Assembly: GCA_944472155.2 (NCBI GenBank)
Contig: OX235273.1
Coordinates: 107,778,582-107,842,581, forward strand
Source of the DNA: Trichobilharzia szidati
Lineage: Eukaryota; Platyhelminthes; Trematoda; Strigeidida; Schistosomatidae
Reading direction: 5' to 3'
Length of the DNA: 64,000 nucleotides
How positions within the stretch are numbered: position 1 is the stretch's first letter; each line of letters begins with the position of its first letter. The notes beneath the pieces were generated by a model. It was not told the DNA's origin, made no database searches, and saw only the letters and a list, made by a program, of their open reading frames with translations. A program made the translations under genes and the position numbers. Shown piece after piece: positions 9,632 to 18,989 of the stretch.

Positions 9632-9671
9632 CTGTAAAAATTAGTTAGTTGTCCGTTCCATGTACGTTTAC
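9632..9671 (-). other. Possible 40-nt mini-intron in PLE unit
   Basis: On the - strand: donor GTAAAC, a branch-like CTAAC, a T-run and acceptor TTTTTACAG, 40 nt in all, joining directly to the TTGGGTGCC that opens the linker frame. It recurs at 10548-10587 and 11464-11503. Known: schistosome genes contain introns of about this size and some PLEs keep introns. Nothing coding lies on the donor side in the array. Confidence 0.35.
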
Positions 9672-9832
9672 CTTATTAATTATAGGTTTAAAATGTCAAG
9701 TGGGTCAAGTGGAAAAGATTCAGAGTGAGAATAGTAATAATAATAATGATAATAATATTAATAATAATAATAGTAATAAGGGAAGAGTACGTAGAATAAC
9801 TAAATAAACAAAATAAATAAATGTCTATCCCT

Positions 9833-10543
9833 CTACGGCCAAGGCAGAAGTAGGGATTGTACACACTTCTTTTGTACACAAAGTTCTGGCTTAAAGTCAT
9901 GAACTGCCAAGGCCTCAGCTGTCTTTAGAAGTCTGTAACGAAGAAAACACGGGAAGTTAGCATGGATTCTATATATGATCTTAAAATCATGGTCAGGGTT
10001 GACAGAGTGACAGAAGTCGATCAGGTGTTCTAGAATAGAGCTTCGCACACTCTTCCTTTCTCCCTTGCAAAACCCTGCTGGAATATGTTCTCGTATCCAT
10101 GTGGAAAGCGTCCTCTGACTACGGCCAATGTATCTAGCTCCACAAGAGCAGGTGAACTGATAGATGCACATGGAGGCGGCCAGACGGGGGAGCTTATCTT
10201 TTACAGATGTAGAGAACAACTTGCGGCTAGTGAACGTCATATGTAATTTCGCTGCATAGAACGTCTTTTTGACTGATTTGGAGAGACGATTTTTGAGCAT
10301 ATCTGAAGCTTGATCACCTTTGAATTCCAAGTTCATGAATAAGGTTTTCTTTGGAACTGTGTCGGTAACCAGTTTAGACTGCTTTTCTTTCAAGTTGCTG
10401 TCAATAAATCGGTTAGGGTAACCGTTTTCTGCCAGCGTGGCTTTTAAGAAATCAAGTTCCGAGTCAACGGAATCAGAACTACAAATTTTCCTTATCCTAG
10501 AGCAGAGCGAATGAATTAAGTTCCTTTTCCTGGAGATAGGCAC
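9833..10543 (-). CDS. PLE linker plus GIY-YIG endonuclease, unit 2
   Basis: The protein is residue-for-residue identical with unit 1, including the Trp in place of the usual Arg in the nuclease helix. It lies 916 bp away with the same 3' region and the same possible mini-intron just upstream (10548-10587). Intact frame, but it lacks the RT domain and any recognisable promoter of its own. Confidence 0.75.
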   Translation of the reverse strand: MPISRKRNLIHSLCSRIRKICSSDSVDSELDFLKATLAENGYPNRFIDSNLKEKQSKLVTDTVPKKTLFMNLEFKGDQASDMLKNRLSKSVKKTFYAAKLHMTFTSRKLFSTSVKDKLPRLAASMCIYQFTCSCGARYIGRSQRTLSTWIREHIPAGFCKGERKSVRSSILEHLIDFCHSVNPDHDFKIIYRIHANFPCFLRYRLLKTAEALAVHDFKPELCVQKKCVQSLLLPWP

Positions 10544-10748
10544 CCAACTGTAAAAATTAGTTAGTTGTCCGTTCCATGTACGTTTACCTTATTAATTATA
10601 GGTTTAAAATGTCAAGTGGGTCAAGTGGAAAAGATTCAGAGTGAGAATAGTAATAATAATAATGATAATAATATTAATAATAATAATAGTAATAAGGGAA
10701 GAGTACGTAAAATAACTAAATAAACAAAATAAATAAATGTCTATCCCT

Positions 10749-11459
10749 CTACGGCCAAGGCAGAAGTAGGGATTGTACACACTTCTTTTGTACACAAAGT
10801 TCTGGCTTAAAGTCATGAACTGCCAAGGCCTCAGCTGTCTTTAGAAGTCTGTAACGAAGAAAACACGGGAAGTTAGCATGGATTCTATATATGATCTTAA
10901 AATCATGGTCAGGGTTGACAGAGTGACAGAAGTCGATCAGGTGTTCTAGAATAGAGCTTCGCACACTCTTCCTTTCTCCCTTGCAAAACCCTGCTGGAAT
11001 ATGTTCTCGTATCCATGTGGAAAGCGTCCTCTGACTACGGCCAATGTATCTAGCTCCACAAGAGCAGGTGAACTGATAGATGCACATGGAGGCGGCCAGA
11101 CGGGGGAGCTTATCTTTTACAGATGTAGAGAACAACTTGCGGCTAGTGAACGTCATATGTAATTTCGCTGCATAGAACGTCTTTTTGACTGATTTGGAGA
11201 GACGATTTTTGAGCATATCTGAAGCTTGATCACCTTTGAATTCCAAGTTCATGAATAAGGTTTTCTTTGGAACTGTGTCGGTAACCAGTTTAGACTGCTT
11301 TTCTTTCAAGTTGCTGTCAATAAATCGGTTAGGGTAACCGTTTTCTGCCAGCGTGGCTTTTAAGAAATCAAGTTCCGAGTCAACGGAATCAGAACTACAA
11401 ATTTTCCTTATCCTAGAGCAGAGCGAATGAATTAAGTTCCTTTTCCTGGAGATAGGCAC
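10749..11459 (-). CDS. PLE linker plus GIY-YIG endonuclease, unit 3
   Basis: Third identical 236-residue copy. Silent divergence from units 1 and 2 is close to nil by eye, which argues for recent duplication or conversion rather than selection. Possible mini-intron upstream at 11464-11503. Confidence 0.75.
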   Translation of the reverse strand: MPISRKRNLIHSLCSRIRKICSSDSVDSELDFLKATLAENGYPNRFIDSNLKEKQSKLVTDTVPKKTLFMNLEFKGDQASDMLKNRLSKSVKKTFYAAKLHMTFTSRKLFSTSVKDKLPRLAASMCIYQFTCSCGARYIGRSQRTLSTWIREHIPAGFCKGERKSVRSSILEHLIDFCHSVNPDHDFKIIYRIHANFPCFLRYRLLKTAEALAVHDFKPELCVQKKCVQSLLLPWP

Positions 11460-11664
11460 CCAACTGTAAAAATTAGTTAGTTGTCCGTTCCATGTACGTT
11501 TACCTTATTAATTATAGGTTTAAAATGTCAAGTGGGTCAAGTGGAAAAGATTCAGAGTGAGAATAGTAATAATAATAATGATAATAATATTAATAATAAT
11601 AATAGTAATAAGGGAAGAGTACGTAGAATAACTAAATAAACAAAATAAATAAATGTCTATCCCT

Positions 11665-11880
11665 CTACGGCCAAGGCAGAAGTAGGGATTGTACACACTT
11701 CTTTTGTACACAAAGTTCTGGCTTAAAGTCATGAACTGCCAAGGCCTCAGCTGTCTTTAGAAGTCTGTAACGAAGAAAACACGGGAAGTTAGCATGGATT
11801 CTATATATGATCTTAAAATCATGGTCAGGGTTGACAGAGTGACAGAAGTTGATCACGTATTCTAGAATAGAACTTCGCAC
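11665..11880 (-). pseudogene. PLE GIY-YIG endonuclease, partial unit 4
   Basis: Keeps only the last ~70 residues (CHSVNPDHDFKIIYRIHAN onward to LLLPWP). Positions 11848-11900 differ from the other units at several bases (TTGATCACGTATT for TCGATCAGGTGTT, EYVINF for EHLIDF) before the sequence runs into the right arm, so this part may descend from an older copy and the rest have been converted to the array sequence. Confidence 0.7.
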
Positions 11881-11901
11881 AAACTTCCTTTCTCCCTTGT
11901 A

Positions 11902-12055
11902 AATGTTTTAATTGCATTTCACACTATTATTGTTATTTCATGTATTCACACCTTTGACCTAATTCCCTCACCGGATATAATTTCTTGAAAACCAAATATA
12001 TACGATTGTACAGCTTGATAATAAATTCGTTGTTGAAAAGAGTCTCTTCGCTGAA
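11902..12055 (+). repeat. Right inverted arm of composite PLE
   Basis: Ends CTCTTCGCTGAA; partner of 8107-8285. It carries a degenerate hammerhead-like block (TTGATAA ... GAAA ... TTC, helix I CAG/CTG) in which a conserved G is A. The copy at 54706-54745 is better preserved. Confidence 0.7.
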
Positions 12056-12165
12056 TATTGTGTTCTTAATGCTACAATGGGAATTATTAAATTATATCTG
12101 ATATAGACGTTGCGTCATTTCACATGGATATGTATGGTGTTGGCTGGATGAGGAAAGATTAAGTT

Positions 12166-12270
12166 GTAACGACAGAAGACAAGGACCAAGCAAAATATCG
12201 TTTATTGAGAAAATCAGCAGGTATTTATAGATTTTCATGTGCATTATCATTGAGAGAAGATAAAATTTAT
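12166..12270 (+). repeat. LTR-like repeat, 5' fragment
   Basis: TTGTAACGACAGAAGACAAG followed by GTTTATTGAGAAAATCAGCA matches the first ~100 bp of the 1142-1491 repeat and then stops near 12265. Confidence 0.5.
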
Positions 12271-12289
12271 GGGCCACTAGATTCTGAAA

Positions 12290-12440
12290 CAGTGTCTGAA
12301 TGGTCTATGAGTTCGCTTTGTGACCTGAAGGTCCTTCGTTCAACCCCCGTTGGATTCATGTGTGATTATTGCTGAGGAGACCGAAGGCGGGACGAAACGT
12401 TTATCCAGTAATCCCTGGTTTTCAATGGTTCTCTAACTGA
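12290..12440 (+). mobile_element. tRNA-headed SINE with hammerhead-like core
   Basis: Box-A-like GTGTCTGAATGGTCTATGAG, box-B-like CGTTCAACCC, then CTGAGGA at 12372-12378, helix II GACC/GGAC with one A-A mismatch, and GAAA at 12394-12397, followed by CCCTGGTTTTCAATGG, the end also seen at 3825-3850. Both conserved boxes are intact; only helix II is imperfect. Confidence 0.5.
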
Positions 12441-12630
12441 ACTCAAATTAATTTCGTCTCCTTAAAGAAATTTAGAATCCTGATTTTATTGAAAAATCAA
12501 CTAGAGCATTTGGATTGTTCAAAATCTGTTTCCTTTTTAGAAGTATCACCAGTTTTGTACACATTTTTTGCCTTGTGTTAATTAGGAACCTACTTATTTT
12601 GCATACTATTTTTTTGCATGTTTCATAAAG

Positions 12631-12974
12631 CTCATATCAATTCCACTGAAAATCGACATCCATTGACGAACAAATCAGCTAACTTAAGTCGTCCATTTGG
12701 GAATAAACCTTCTTCAGGACTTCCAAATCCCCCGATTTCAAACACTACTAATTTTAAACAAAATACAGTGGTACCTAATGGATATAAGAATGATTTAAGA
12801 GAAAAATCAGATGTATCCAGGTCAAATGAAAGTAATACAGCAGCATATCAGCATATACAAAAAGCGCTTAGGAAAATAGCTGCTCCAAACAATGGTATTG
12901 GACACTTTACGCGTACTCCACCGATTATGAAGTCGAATTCTATTTCATCACAGAATTGCTATAACAATATAAAG
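12631..12974 (+). CDS. Host gene A, internal exon, Asn/Ser-rich
   Basis: Seen: 344 nt after an acceptor at TTTCATAAAG (weaker than the others, with a T-run upstream) and before AAAG|GTAAGG. The first two bases finish a Ser codon started at 7908, followed by 114 open codons ending on a codon boundary. The peptide is Asn/Ser/Pro-rich with a short segment that may be helical (YQHIQKALRKIAAPN), typical of a disordered linker. An ATG at 12618 precedes the splice site, so a separate short reading frame is a less likely alternative. Start chosen from phase agreement with the upstream exon. Confidence 0.6.
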
Positions 12975-13099
12975 GTAAGGATAAAAGGTTCAAACATTTT
13001 TTTGATTTTAACAATATTTATAATTTTAAAAGATGCTTTGTATTATAAAGCAAAAGGATTGAGTGATCCTTCCCTCGCCTCCGTCAGTCCTCCCCTCTT

Positions 13100-13240
13100 C
13101 TTCTGATATACCACTGGATAAAAGAGGCCATTGGAGTGCTTCAATGACTGTGAGTCGAACCCATGACTGTGTATGTAGCTGGTGAATATTCTATCACTGA
13201 AACACTGACACATGGCTTGCATTATCAGATGCATGTGAAT
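13100..13240 (-). mobile_element. SINE remnant with tRNA-like head
   Basis: On the - strand GTGTCAGTGTTTCAGTGATAG and ATGGGTTCGACTCACAG resemble boxes A and B. The body is decayed. Another tRNA-like scrap on the same strand lies at 13535-13610 (AAGTGACTTAGTGGACAACA-like box A and CCCGGTTCGCG box B). Confidence 0.4.
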
Positions 13241-13689
13241 TCTCTTTCTCAATCTGTATGTTAATTACTCCGCTCAAGGGATTTTTGCTTTTCAAGCATC
13301 CATGATCCTTCAACAGTGAATGTATCCTTTTGAAGCAAATAAAAGTCATGCAGTGAAGTGATCCTGACCAAATAGACTATTCGACAATCACATATATCAT
13401 TCTTTTGACTACAGTTCCTGACAACCGTCAGTAACTGCAATTTATTTGTTCCTTGGTGACTGTCAACAGAATCTAGAACGGGTGTTTCATTCATTTCGAC
13501 TCTACCTTCATTCATTCCTAGTAAGTGCTGATGTTTCCACCCAAACGCGAACCGGGTACGCATCGATTTAGACAACATAGTGTTGTCCACTAAGTCACCG
13601 GGCATAACTAACCAGAGTGGTCAGTTTCATGGAGAAAGACAATTCAGCGAATGAGATTTTCTTTATCGACGAAATCAGCTTTAGAGACT

Positions 13690-14060
13690 GCGTGTATAGT
13701 CGTGTTTATATTTATCAGAAACGTATAACGGCTTTGAGTCAATTCAGTGTGTGTTTATGAATCCGCTTGCTCCTATGGAGCTACGTATATCAGTCGTAAA
13801 AAGCGCACAGTTTCCAGACGCATCTCTGAACATTGTCAGATATAGTTATTGAGAGAAAAACGCAAGGAAATTACTAGCTCAGTACTCAAACATCCGGTGA
13901 ACTTTGGCCAATTAGATGTAACAGAAGTGTCTTTGAAAATCATTTACAAGTTAAGGGTGAATAGCACACGGGGTGTTAGGTTTCGGAATTCGTGTATGGT
14001 GAAGTCATTGTGAATTCGTCAGTATAACTTCAAACTATATGTGAAGAAAAGGTTTGTTCA
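13690..14060 (+). pseudogene. PLE GIY-YIG endonuclease remnant
   Basis: Read with frame changes: ESACSYGATYISRKKRT, then RRISEHCQ, SSVLKHPVNF, VSLKIIYKLRVN and an FVQSLI-like end near 14050. The order matches the C-terminal half of the PLE units, with stops and frameshifts. YIG is YIS. In intron 4 of host gene A. Confidence 0.6.
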
Positions 14061-14254
14061 GTCTCTTATTCCGATATGGTCTTAATCTCTTGCATAATCG
14101 TTTGTTTCCGTTTGTACTAGTCATTTACTGTTAACGTTCTTATGTGTTCCTTTTCTCCCTTTCGCTAAGTTTTGTCTCATTTTCTTCACACTCGTCAAGT
14201 ATACACCTTGCTTCTCGCCTAATAACAATTTCCGCATTAAGAACAACACATTAA

Positions 14255-14640
14255 TTATTGTAATTGTTCCCTTGGGTTCCTAGTGGAACATAGGAATTCA
14301 ACTGCACGTTTCCACTTGCTTCTGTCTTCTGCTGTACTTTTCACTTGCATCCATGTTAGTCCATGCTGTTTCAACTCTTCTTCACACGATCTCCTCCATG
14401 TCACCCTTGGACTTCCAACTCGCCGCTTCACTTTCAGGTTCCACTCGAGCACTGGCCTGACGCGCGATGTCACCCAGTGGCCTCCTCAGCGAGTGTCTAA
14501 TCCATCTTGACCTTCTCCTGCATATTTGTTGAGCGATTGGTTATTGTTTTGTTTGTTCCCATAGTTTCTTGTTGGTGATTCTTTCCGGCCATCTGATCTT
14601 GAGTATAGAGCGAAGACAGCTGTTAATAACGGTCTGCAAC
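14255..14640 (-). pseudogene. SR2-type RTE 3' end
   Basis: On the - strand: TSRVRPVLEWNLKVKRRVG, then PRVTWRRSCEEELKQHGLTW and VEFLCSTRN before the CCTAGGAACCCAAGGGAACAATT 3' end. Same C-terminal segment as 21000-21275 and 28013-28330; the rest of the element is missing. A 5'-truncated insertion. Confidence 0.75.
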
Positions 14641-14803
14641 CTATTGGAAATATTCTTTGTTAATGTTTTTAGAATTTTTAATATATTTGTGCGTTGAAGT
14701 TTCTGTAGAGATTTGGTTAAGTTTCGGGGGTGAAGTTGCTAGCACCACGCCCCAACCCTCCCTCTTTATCCGGGCTTGGGACCGGCTAGAAAACTAGCGA
14801 GTT
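14640..14803 (-). mobile_element. SINE body fragment
   Basis: Matches the central body of the SINE at 4470-4715 (TGAAGTTTCTGTAGAGATT ... GGGGGTGAAGTTGCTAGCACC ... CCGGGCTTGGGACC) in the same orientation; tRNA head absent. Confidence 0.45.
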
Positions 14804-14805
14804 AG

Positions 14806-14856
14806 TAATCTAGGCGAACAATATTGTTTTCAATTAGATCTCATCAGGCTTAACTC
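14806..14856 (-). ncRNA. Hammerhead-like motif in PLE repeat
   Basis: On the - strand: perfect CTGATGA core (14841-14847), short helix II GAT/ATT, GAAA (14828-14831), helix III AACA/TGTT (within 14817-14828) with an ATAT loop, then U and the predicted cleavage base C (14816). Helix I is imperfect (GC/GC, one mismatch, further A-U and U-A pairs). A sister copy lies at 32611-32655 next to a PLE C-terminus. Confidence 0.5.
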
Positions 14857-14868
14857 TAATATATATAA

Positions 14869-15257
14869 ATTTTGATAGCATTATTAGAAGACGGAGATTA
14901 TCTGAAAAATGTGATGTATTAGCGCTATACATTTCGAACAATCTGATCACACATGTACTTGTCAAGTCAATATATATGGAAAAGTTAAATTAAACAAGGT
15001 GACAAAAAAAAGAATTAAGAATAATTAACACAAACGTTTGGTAATCCAATCAAATAAGGATTACCAAGCGTTTGTGTTAATTATTCTTAATTCTTTTTTT
15101 GTCACCTTGTTTAATTTAACTTTTCCATATATATTGACTTGACAAGTAAATGTGTGATCAGATTGTTCGAAATGTATAGCGCTAATACATCACATTTTTC
15201 AGATAATCTCCGTCTTCTAATAATGCTATCAAAATTTATAAAAGGGACTAACTGTTT
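14869..15257. mobile_element. Palindromic minimal PLE insertion
   Basis: Seen: arms of about 185 bp (about 14869-15046 and 15058-15243) are near-perfect reverse complements around a short loop; then a one-sided tail of about 14-20 nt; flanks TAATATATATAA at 14857-14868 and 15258-15269 form a 12-bp target duplication. No coding sequence. Same plan as 54429-54793. Inference: PLE insertion reduced to two head-to-head terminal repeats. It lies in intron 4 just before the probable last exon. Confidence 0.75.
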
Positions 15258-15320
15258 TAATATATATAAGTTTACAAATGAAAATTCAAATATAAACCAA
15301 TCATGGTGTTTTGTCTATAG

Positions 15321-15479
15321 GATAATACGATGGTGAATATAAATTTTGCAATTAGTCATAATAGTAGTAATGATAATAATAATAATATTAGTAATAATAA
15401 AAATGGTCTTATCAATAATAAGGATGAAAAAGTGAGGCAATCTGTGATAACCACGAATAATGAAAAACAGCATGATTAA
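15321..15479 (+). CDS. Host gene A, probable terminal exon
   Basis: Seen: acceptor TTTTGTCTATAG at 15320, then 52 codons and TAA at 15477-15479. It is open in phase 0, the phase left by the 12974 donor, so all four junctions of the gene agree (1158 nt in frame including the stop). The peptide is Asn-rich because of an AAT-type repeat, followed by a charged end (NNKDEKVRQSVITTNNEK). The repeat makes a chance open frame possible, and an alternative phase-0 exon could begin at 16194 after TTTTTTTTCGTGCAG. Transcript data would decide. Confidence 0.45.
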   Translation, partial: DNTMVNINFAISHNSSNDNNNNISNNKNGLINNKDEKVRQSVITTNNEKQHD

Positions 15480-15639
15480 ACAAACAACTGTTCAGGTGGA
15501 AGTAGTCGATAAAGGCTAGTAAAAACAAATGAACCGATTAAGTAATGCTCGATTGTAAGGGAAGTGAATGAAACACGTTTTTAATGAAGATGTGATAATA
15601 TTAAGGGATGATAAGAGAGGGGTTGAAAATATAAGTAAG

Positions 15640-16060
15640 GGGTGGTGTAGAAGTCATCAGTTGGTTATGTCCTAATAGGTCAAGGGAGGGATAATAGCTG
15701 TACGAACTTCTTTTGCAATGCATACTGTAGGCTTAATAGTTCAAATGCCTGTTGTCTCAGCTGCATGCAGTAGACGAATACGAAGTCCACTGGAAAGATT
15801 CGATGGGATTCGATGGGGCATCTTTCGTTTCCTCCACTGCATGGCCACTATCAACTAAATGTGACAAAAGTGAGCTACGGAATATTTTTGTCTGTCCTTC
15901 GCCAGAATATGATGGGAAATGTTCACTAACACGTTGGCTAAGCTGTCTAGTGGTACACTCAACATAACTATCGCCATAGGTGCAGTTGAATTGTTAAATG
16001 AAAATTAATGTGACAAAGCTATCTAGCTTATCCTTCATTTGCGTCCTAGTCATTCGTCGG
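15640..16060 (-). pseudogene. PLE GIY-YIG endonuclease remnant
   Basis: On the - strand: DKLDSFVTLIFI, FNCTYGDSYVECTTRQLSQRVSEH, GQTKIFRSSLLSHLVDSGH and a SYYPSLDL-like end. YIG reads YVE; one stop lies just before FNC. The linker region is only partly kept. Directly downstream of the probable end of host gene A, opposite strand. Confidence 0.6.
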
Positions 16061-16499
16061 TTAGGGAATGACAAACATAGGTATGCTGAGTAAAACATTC
16101 TTTGTATACTCCTGGAAAGTCTGTGGAATAAAATCTCGTTTGATAAGTCACCATTAAATTGTAACTTAATAAATAGTGTTTTTTTTCGTGCAGTTATCGT
16201 CTCAGGCTTTATCTATGATGTTTTCACATGTTTCTTCTGTGTCAAAATTGACTATTACTAAATTCTTATCTCTAGAAACCACTTCTAAGGAATTGTATCT
16301 ACTATGCCGTACGCCCCTATTACACAATAATAGACTACTGTGCGCTTCTGACAAATATAAATACGATTGCACAGCCCACTAAGATGATTTTGTCTTCGAG
16401 GAAAATCTTCTTCGTTGAACTGTCTTTTAATTTCTTCATGACTTAATGGGTGTATTTTCAGCCTTTTGATTAGTTTCAATTTGGTACGTGGTCCTCCTG

Positions 16500-17400
16500 A
16501 TGAACGGATGCCTCAATAACACTGGAACTGCGGCTAATAGTTCTTTATCCCGGTAATATTGAAGCATCTATTTGAGGAGTCCATATTTCTGAATTACGTT
16601 TGTCACTTCAGTCAGATATATCAAGGGGGAGATCACACACATGAATTAACTTATAGCAATGGTTAGGATTTTAGTTATAAATACCTACTGTAACCTTTTA
16701 CTGTTCAGCAAGGCATATTATTCAAGCCTGTGAATTGCCATCAGGAGACTTCATCGAGTAACTACTAGTGAGGGAAACATGCAGTCACTCGAAATTTGCT
16801 TATTTCAAGGTATGGTGAAAAAATTCACTCATATTTTGTTGAAGAAAATAAAGAAAAAAGACTGAAGAAATCAAAATACTCATAGTGGAGAAAAAAGCGA
16901 TCATTTGGGAAACTATTCAGGTTTAATTGATTTTTTATTATGAGTAGCCCAGAATTTGGAAAGTGTGTTCGATAGATAGTAAGGATATTAAAATTGTTGT
17001 TAATTGTTGAATTCTTATGTTTTGCACGTATGACTAAGTCGTCTGTTATAAATGGTGTTTTAGGTGCAGAGTTGCTGTCAACACTTTACGATATAGCAAG
17101 AATATATATTCAAACATCTATAAAACACAAAATAGTTGAGCAAAGAATAACCGTTGCGATAATTTCCGCCTCCTCTGGCTGTACAATTATATATGTGTTT
17201 ATATACATAAAATATTCTAGAATAGTAGTCAAAAAGAACATTAGTGTATTTTAAATACTATCGATTTGTAAAGTAAGATCAATGGAATTACAGTTGATTA
17301 AAGACGCTTAAATTATAATAGAAATAAAAATATAATAGCAAATTGAATATCAACTTAAATTAAGAAAATTCCACAAAATTTCAAACCTAGATGACGAAGG
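16500..17400. other. No recognisable feature
   Basis: AT-rich. An 86-codon frame at 16994-17254 is hydrophobic, without splice signals that fit; not called. PLE-arm-like scrap at 16355-16420 (ATACGATTGCACAG). Confidence 0.4.
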
Positions 17401-17419
17401 TAAGGACAATCTCTGAACT

Positions 17420-17845
17420 AACTTCTTTTGGATGCACAAATTAGGCTTGTTAATATAGATCCCGACGGCCAGCCTCAGCAATATTTAGTAATCGAAGTCT
17501 TAAGACGAAGTTAAGATTCGTAGGTATGCGGTAAATGACCCTGAAAGCCTCGTTAACATCAATCTTGTGTTCTGTATCCACAAGATGAGATAAAATAGCG
17601 CTGCAAATAGATTTTGTTTGTCCTTTACTTAACCACACAGGGTGATGTTCGGAAATCCAACGAAAAACACGCCTTCTTGTATGGCCTATGTAGCTGGCTT
17701 CACAGGAGCAGTTAAACTGGTAGATACACATAGAAGAGGCGACCTCAGCGGTTTGTCCTTTACTTCCACAAGCAAAAGAGGAGTGGTCTTGAAGACACAG
17801 CTTAACACAGAAGCAGGATTGCTCCTTTTACCATATTTCTGAGGT
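17420..17845 (-). pseudogene. PLE GIY-YIG endonuclease remnant
   Basis: The longest frame (17450-17731) has MCIYQFNCSCEASYIGHT, RWISEHHPVWLSKGQTKSIC, AILSHLVDTEHKIDVNEAF and RLLNIAEA. YIG is kept, the helix Arg is Trp as in the 8.9-11.5 kb units. Upstream, the linker (KGSNPASVLS-like, to 17830) is in another frame, and the RT is absent. Confidence 0.65.
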
Positions 17846-17934
17846 GCTGTGTTAGTATCTTGCTGATATCTATGTAATTAATTACGCAAAAAGTAAAGTA
17901 TTTTACTTTTGTCAAAGATTGTATAATCATAATT

Positions 17935-18190
17935 TGCAGCCCATGCCTCAGTGGTTTAAGCTAATCTGAAAATCAAAGAACAGGTTGCAGGTCTCGCAGT
18001 AGGTTTAGCGGCGATTCTATGTTTAGTTCCCAGCGAAAGCACTCTTAAACCTGACCTAACAGATAGTAAGTAGGGCAAAGAGAAAAGGTTGGACGTGGTA
18101 GTAACCCCATCATGTGAAAGTGGCAGCACCACGACTAGTGATACTTTAAAGACTGAGGCCCTGTGTCGCGTTCGGAACGCAATGAATGAA
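17935..18190 (+). mobile_element. SINE with RTE-like tail
   Basis: Head CCCATGCCTCAGTGGTTTAAGC and GGTTGCAGGTCTC (weak boxes), a body with GGTTGGACGTGGTAGTAACCCC, and an end GAGGCCCTGTGTCGCGTTCGGAACGC that parallels the SR2 end GAAGCCCTATGTTCCACTCGGAAC. Diverged. Confidence 0.45.
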
Positions 18191-18199
18191 GATGAATAT

Positions 18200-18985
18200 C
18201 TTAGTAAGTCTAGTGAATGATTCGCCCCTCAAGTCATGGCAGTAGCTCCTACTTCTGTGTTTCGTTGTAGATAAGAAAACTACTTTTGCAGGTTCGCCTA
18301 CAGTTGGAGAACTAGTGAGGAAAATGCATTTAGATAGACGTTGGATGATAGGTAGCTTCATTGTAGCTATTGGCCAGTTGGGTTTCTCCTCAAGATCTCA
18401 TTAGTTTATTGTGTGATATGACTGAAGTTCCGCGATTCTCGGATATCCAAAACGAGCAATGTTAACTGATATATGATGAGGTTAGAAAAGAATTGGGAGT
18501 CGTCAGACCAAAACAATAACACCAGTCCATGGAGATACTTGAGTGTTGGCTTGAGCTGCGTTAGAAGGTGTAAACTCCCTGACTTGGATCTTCAGGACAT
18601 TGAAAACTTTCGGTGGCCTGGCTAAAATACCGTATTATCCAAGGAAAGGTTTCAGGATATACTTAGAGTGAAACTTTTTAATGTGTCACTCAAAAATGGG
18701 TTTATCAAGATTGTTGTCGTAATAAAGTCACAAGAATGCGTAACAGATTTATTGCGAAAAAAGTTTTATCCGTCCAGGAAGTTTAGTTTAGTGTTGCTCT
18801 CCATCTGTTTGATTTTATTCTGATCCTCGACGTTACGGCACTATGAAACATTCACAGAAAAGACTGTTTTTTTCGGGGAATTCATTCACGTAGGTGTACA
18901 ACTGCATTTATATATAATTATTTGTGTGTGCGTGTACATAAAGTTTGTCAAGTTTAGATAATTAATCAGGTAATATAAGAATGCA
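18200..18985. other. No recognisable feature
   Basis: Nothing matched elsewhere in the window; possibly old repeat DNA. Confidence 0.3.
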
Positions 18986-18989
18986 TGAA

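Larger units (their letters stand above)
8480..11900 (-). repeat. Tandem array, 916-bp unit, ~3.3 copies plus partial
   Basis: Matching positions recur every 916 bp exactly (8917, 9833, 10749, 11665). Units 1-3 encode an identical 236-residue protein; I noticed only isolated base differences outside it, e.g. GTACGTAGAATAAC versus GTACGTAAAATAAC. Unit 1 has an LTR-like insertion and a diverged 3' end, unit 4 is cut off at about 11900 and diverged after 11848. Each unit contains a TAA/TAATAATAAT microsatellite in its 3' region. Very recent amplification, or an assembly effect. Confidence 0.85.
8107..12092 (-). mobile_element. Composite PLE insertion with tandem endonuclease units
   Basis: Seen: a 3986-bp segment flanked by the same 13 bases, TATATCTGATATA, at 8094-8106 and 12093-12105. 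Ends are inverted arms (8107-8285 and 11902-12055); the right side has an extra 37-nt tail (12056-12092). Inside are about 3.3 tandem copies of a 916-bp unit, all on the - strand. Known: PLEs often form tandems, carry inverted terminal repeats with a one-sided tail, and make target duplications of this size. Inference: one insertion event into intron 3 of host gene A, later hit by an LTR-like element at 8531-8835. Confidence 0.8.

Noticed and set aside
9700..9780. CRISPR-like or satellite interpretation of the regular repeats
   Set aside because: The 916-bp period carries a PLE endonuclease frame and element ends; short spaced repeats are absent.
16194..16382. Alternative phase-0 exon after a strong acceptor (TTTTTTTTCGTGCAG)
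   Set aside because: Compatible with the 12974 donor, but it has no clear donor, ends in PLE-arm-like sequence, and competes with the simpler terminal exon at 15321; kept only as an alternative.
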